Positions 5,571 to 5,633 of a DNA stretch of 5,633 nucleotides are shown in pieces. Source of the DNA: an uncultured Paraglaciecola sp. (lineage in GTDB: Bacteria; Pseudomonadota; Gammaproteobacteria; Enterobacterales; Alteromonadaceae); contig CAJQKX010000152.1 of assembly GCA_905479025.1 (NCBI GenBank), forward strand, positions 1 to 5,633, read 5' to 3'. Each line of letters opens with the position of its first letter. Within the stretch, counting starts at the first letter, position 1. Below the pieces are notes generated by a model. The model ran no database searches. It saw only the letters and a program-made list of their open reading frames with translations, and was not told the origin of the DNA. A program made the position numbers and the translations under genes.

Positions 5571-5633
5571 GATTGGGTAATATAAATATCTAGGCGGGTT
5601 TACTTTGATGATTACTTGCTCAGTTTAGCTACC

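Larger units (their letters stand above)
5305..5633. other. Intergenic region without a convincing gene
   Basis: This AT-rich stretch has stops in all frames at short intervals. The longest start-to-stop frames I found by eye are of about ten codons and lack ribosome-binding sites. It holds a palindrome at 5319-5330, an inverted repeat at 5383-5409, a pyrimidine run near 5444-5456 and the FNR-like site at 5557-5570. A minus-strand frame entering from the right edge reads VAKLSK and stops at TAA (5614-5612); it might be the end of a gene beyond the window, but six codons cannot establish that. The region probably serves as the promoter area for the small minus-strand gene and/or a gene to the right. 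Confidence 0.6.

Overview
The window looks like ordinary chromosomal DNA of a marine gammaproteobacterium, most likely from the Alteromonadales (Alteromonas/Glaciecola/Paraglaciecola-like). The reasons are the moderately AT-rich composition, a LysC protein that tracks the E. coli lysine-sensitive aspartokinase along its whole length, and a small periplasmic DUF192 protein with a CxxC loop. The genus is an inference; no ribosomal or other marker gene is present.

Layout. Positions 2-2515 hold the 3' nine-tenths of an aconitase B gene (acnB), cut by the left edge. It is of the long type that I associate with Bacteroidetes rather than the ~865-residue E. coli type. A possible terminator lies just behind it. 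Next come two short genes on the same strand, 34 bases apart: a 77-residue cysteine-containing lipoprotein (2681-2914) and a secreted DUF192 protein (2949-3392). A 177-base leader then precedes lysC (3570-4931, GTG start). This leader holds a possible 27-codon reading frame with a strong ribosome-binding site and two possible sigma-70 promoters, but no recognisable lysine riboswitch.

Behind lysC is a hairpin-containing intergenic region (4932-5139). It separates lysC from a convergent small reading frame on the minus strand (5140-5304, 54 codons, no recognised family). The last 329 bases (5305-5633) hold no convincing gene but do contain short palindromes. The best of these is an exact match to the FNR/Anr binding consensus at 5557-5570, which suggests oxygen-responsive control of a neighbouring promoter.

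Functionally, acnB belongs to the TCA and methylcitrate cycles and lysC to the entry of the aspartate-family amino acid pathway. The two small genes between them are envelope proteins of unknown role. Nothing indicates that these form one system. No mobile element, CRISPR array, tRNA or rRNA was seen. The points most worth following are the lineage of acnB, the lysC leader frame, the small minus-strand gene and the FNR-like site.
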